Part shown: one piece after another, positions 45,438 to 47,453 of the stretch
How positions within the stretch are numbered: the first letter of the stretch is position 1
Layout: every line of letters starts with the position of its first letter
From: Chara braunii
Lineage: Eukaryota; Streptophyta; Charophyceae; Charales; Characeae
Length of the DNA stretch: 47,453 nucleotides
NCBI GenBank assembly: GCA_003427395.1
Contig: BFEA01000369.1
Location: 307,238-354,690 of the forward strand
Direction: 5' to 3'
The notes under the pieces: generated by a model
What the model was told of the DNA's origin: nothing
Seen by the model: only the letters and a program-made list of their open reading frames with translations
Database searches by the model: none
Translations under genes and position numbers: made by a program

Positions 45438-46121
45438 GTGGCCTGGTATTGTGCAGGATGGGGAAAGTTGACTAGAGAGGAAATGGTGATGGAATACACC
45501 TTCAAGGGATGGGAACCAAGGCGGCTCAGAGGAGGAATAGACATGCCTATACCGGCAGAAAACGAGTGGAGGGGGACCACGTGCGACTGGGTTGGGTTTG
45601 AGGTTGCCCAGGGATTATCATAAGTATGGATAGAGCGGATTTGGAACCCGATAAGGGAAGAGGAAGGCTGAGACGAGATAGCAGAAGGCAAAGTGGAATC
45701 AGTCGGGACGGTCGTTCTTTCCGAAGACGGGTGACGCCTATTTTGCACTATGTTAGCAACGGGACAGGACCCAATGTGGCTTCTAGGGGATGCAGAGGCG
45801 CGAACCCGAAAAGAGGGCAAGAGGTTCGCCAACGAGGGATGGGACGAAGTCAGTAGTAGAGTTGTGATGGGGGGATGGAAGGAACTCAAGTCTCCCGGCC
45901 TACGAGCAACGGCGTGGGTGCCTGAATTCGTGGCCAAGTGGTTTGGGGGTTTCGAACACATCGTAGACGTGGCCGGCTCCATGAAAAAAATACACATAGA
46001 GTGTGCCTCGCTGACTGAGGAATTTTATAGGATCTCGTTAAAATATGGGCCCTTCTACGGAGATAAAGTCGGGGAAGTGGATGATGTCTTTAAACTGTTC
46101 GAGGTACTGTGGTTCAATTAA
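45438..46121 (+). pseudogene. Unrecognised protein family, copy 2 (three in-frame stops, no frameshift)
   Basis: The family protein can be read in a single phase over the whole span. Interruptions are TAA 45,621-45,623, TGA 45,669-45,671 and TGA 45,732-45,734. 'GIDMPIPAENEW', 'VWIERIW', 'TVVLSEDG', 'AWVPEFVAKWFGG' and 'ECASLTEEFYRISLKYGPF' match the corresponding parts of copy 1. Relative to copy 1 it lacks four residues between 'WIE' and 'VVLS', a length change that keeps the frame. The start is unclear: the first usable codon is a GTG, and ATG codons lie further in. Confidence 0.6.
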
Positions 46122-46366
46122 AGGGACCAGGAAACCGAATGCCGCAAGAAGGTCGGAGTGTGGAGGACAGATGTAAACTAGGGTGTAACATAAAAAGAGA
46201 AGAGGGGGGGCATGTACATTAGCTTAGTAGGTCAGGAGAGGGGATTGAAACAAGGGAAGGTGCCGGACCATTGTGGGCGTGGGTGTAAAAGGGAAAGGGG
46301 ATATAAGCGGGAAAGGGAACAATAGGTAGATGGGCGGTTGCTGAAGAACGGACCATAATCCTTTCT

Positions 46367-46825
46367 ATGTGGAACTATGCAGGAAATTGTCGAAACAACA
46401 ATGGCGGCGAGACATGTGCAGATGGAACGCAGCCCCAGTACCCCGGACCGCCCTGGAATAACGGCGGGCGATGGGAAGTGTCCCTCCCGTCAAATTCCAA
46501 CTTTCGNGGATTCGACGTGGAATGGCGGGCCGTGACTCTAGGGAGAGACAGCGCCTTCATGTTGGTGGAATGTCGGTGGACAGGGATGAGACTCAACCGG
46601 GGGGCTGGGGATGACCTGTTTTCCAATTTAGAGGTAACTGTGGTCCTATACCTACCCGAGACTGGATGACACTTGCTGGGGATAGGAATAGCGCAAGACC
46701 ACGAGCTGACTCTCGTCTTTCAGAGGGCGGTCCGGGTGTTGACGCGGATTGCGGCTCTAAATGCTTGGGAAAGTGTTGACCGATCACTTCTTGTTGCTTC
46801 CTCTCTTGGGAATCTACGGTTCTAA
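46367..46825 (+). pseudogene. Unrecognised protein family, copy 3 (N-terminal part, one in-frame TGA)
   Basis: From the ATG at 46,367 the frame gives a Gly/Asn-rich start, then 'RWEVSLPSNSNF', 'AFMLVECRW' and 'VVLYLPETG'. These align with the N-terminal domain of copies 1 and 2. A TGA at 46,667-46,669 is in the same alignment column as the last TGA of copy 2. Beyond it the frame continues with 'GIGIAQDHELTLVF', which resembles copy 1 'DMVIDLTLGSTPDKLF'. It ends at TAA 46,823-46,825, and the C-terminal domain is missing. A TATA-like GGATATAAG sits about 70 bases before the ATG. Confidence 0.58.
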
Positions 46826-46949
46826 AAAGAATGTCTTCACTATTGCAAGGGGGCGCGTGAGGCCAAAACCAACGGCCTACGGGAGAGGCATGAGGGATAG
46901 GGAGTTGGGCGGTAGAGTAGGATNNGTCGCGNACCACGGGACANGCGAG

Positions 46950-47453
46950 CCATCACCCACACCCGTCCACCATAGCCGACCACCCCCCCAACCCTTCTTC
47001 CTCCTCCATCACTCACGTCCATCCTCCATAGCCGGACCTCCCCAACCCTTCTTCCTACTCCATCACCCACGTCCATCCTCCATAGCCGGACCTCCCCAAC
47101 CCTTTTTCCTACTCCATCACCCACGTCCATCCTCCATAGCTGGACCTCCCCAACCCTTCTCCTTCCTCCATCACCCACACCCGTCCGCTGTAGCCGACCA
47201 CCCCCCAACACTTCTTCCTCCTCCATCACTCACGTCCATCCTCCATATCCGGACCTCCCCAACCCTTCTTCCTCCTCCATCACCCACGTCCGTCCTCCAT
47301 AGTGGGACCTCCCCAACCCTTCTCCTTCCTCCATCACCCACACCCGTCAGCCATAGCTGACCACCCCCCAACCCTTCTTCCTCCTCCATCACCCACGTCC
47401 ATCCTCCATAGCCGAGCCTCCCCAACCCTTCTCCTTCCTCCATCACCCACACC
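46950..47453. repeat. 54-bp minisatellite, about nine units, cut by window end
   Basis: Units such as CCTCCCCAACCCTTCTTCCT-CTCCATCACCCAC-TCC-TCCATAGCC step by 54 bases (for example 47,034, 47,088, 47,142 and 47,196). Two variants occur, GGACCTCCCC and GACCACCCCCC. Because 54 is a multiple of three, frames stay open on both strands (46,761-47,360 plus; 47,171-47,452 minus); I do not take these as genes. Confidence 0.92.

Overview
This window is eukaryotic nuclear DNA dominated by transposable elements and tandem repeats. I found no ordinary host gene with a clear known function. The best guess for the organism is a green-lineage alga, possibly a charophyte. Three things point there: a Penelope-like retroelement of the Chlamys type (GIY-YIG nuclease before the reverse transcriptase), U6 snRNA-like sequences with the plant-type 5' hairpin, and a chromodomain Ty3/gypsy element. 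None of these is decisive. Isolated N calls between 10.8 and 14.7 kb and a 930-base N run at 33,519-34,448 mark weak assembly.

Layout. Positions 1-3,755 and 14,096-17,862 are two copies of one long direct repeat about 14.1 kb apart. Each copy carries three tandem, minus-strand U6 snRNA-like segments. The 10 kb between the copies has no intact gene. It holds many short hairpins, a ~125-bp minisatellite, a hairpin-like short motif series at 12.3-13.2 kb, and one decayed minus-strand copy (6,617-7,327) of an unrecognised protein family. At 17,863 the second repeat copy is cut by a Penelope-like element with direct-repeat ends (17,864-18,602 and 23,674-24,404). Its parts in order are ORF1, a GIY-YIG endonuclease, a CxC linker and a reverse transcriptase; the enzyme region is broken by one stop and two frame changes.

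From 24.4 to 35.9 kb the DNA is repeat-rich and apparently non-coding. It contains (TTA)n tracts, three copies of a ~400-bp dispersed repeat, CACAGTG-type minisatellites, a ten-unit array of about 60 bp hairpins whose stems vary in a compensatory way (28.57-29.21 kb), and a second family of covarying hairpin units around the N gap. From 36.3 to 42.7 kb lies a decayed Ty3/gypsy chromovirus-like element (gag, protease, RT, RNase H, integrase, chromodomain). From 44.6 to 46.8 kb there are three tandem plus-strand copies of the same unrecognised protein family seen at 6.6-7.3 kb. The window ends inside a 54-bp minisatellite.

The most interesting items are the unrecognised four-copy protein family, which keeps its reading frame across in-frame stops; the U6-like arrays inside a large repeat; the Chlamys-type element with an upstream ORF1; and the covarying hairpin arrays. 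Statements of homology between parts of this window come from direct reading by eye, not from a computed alignment.
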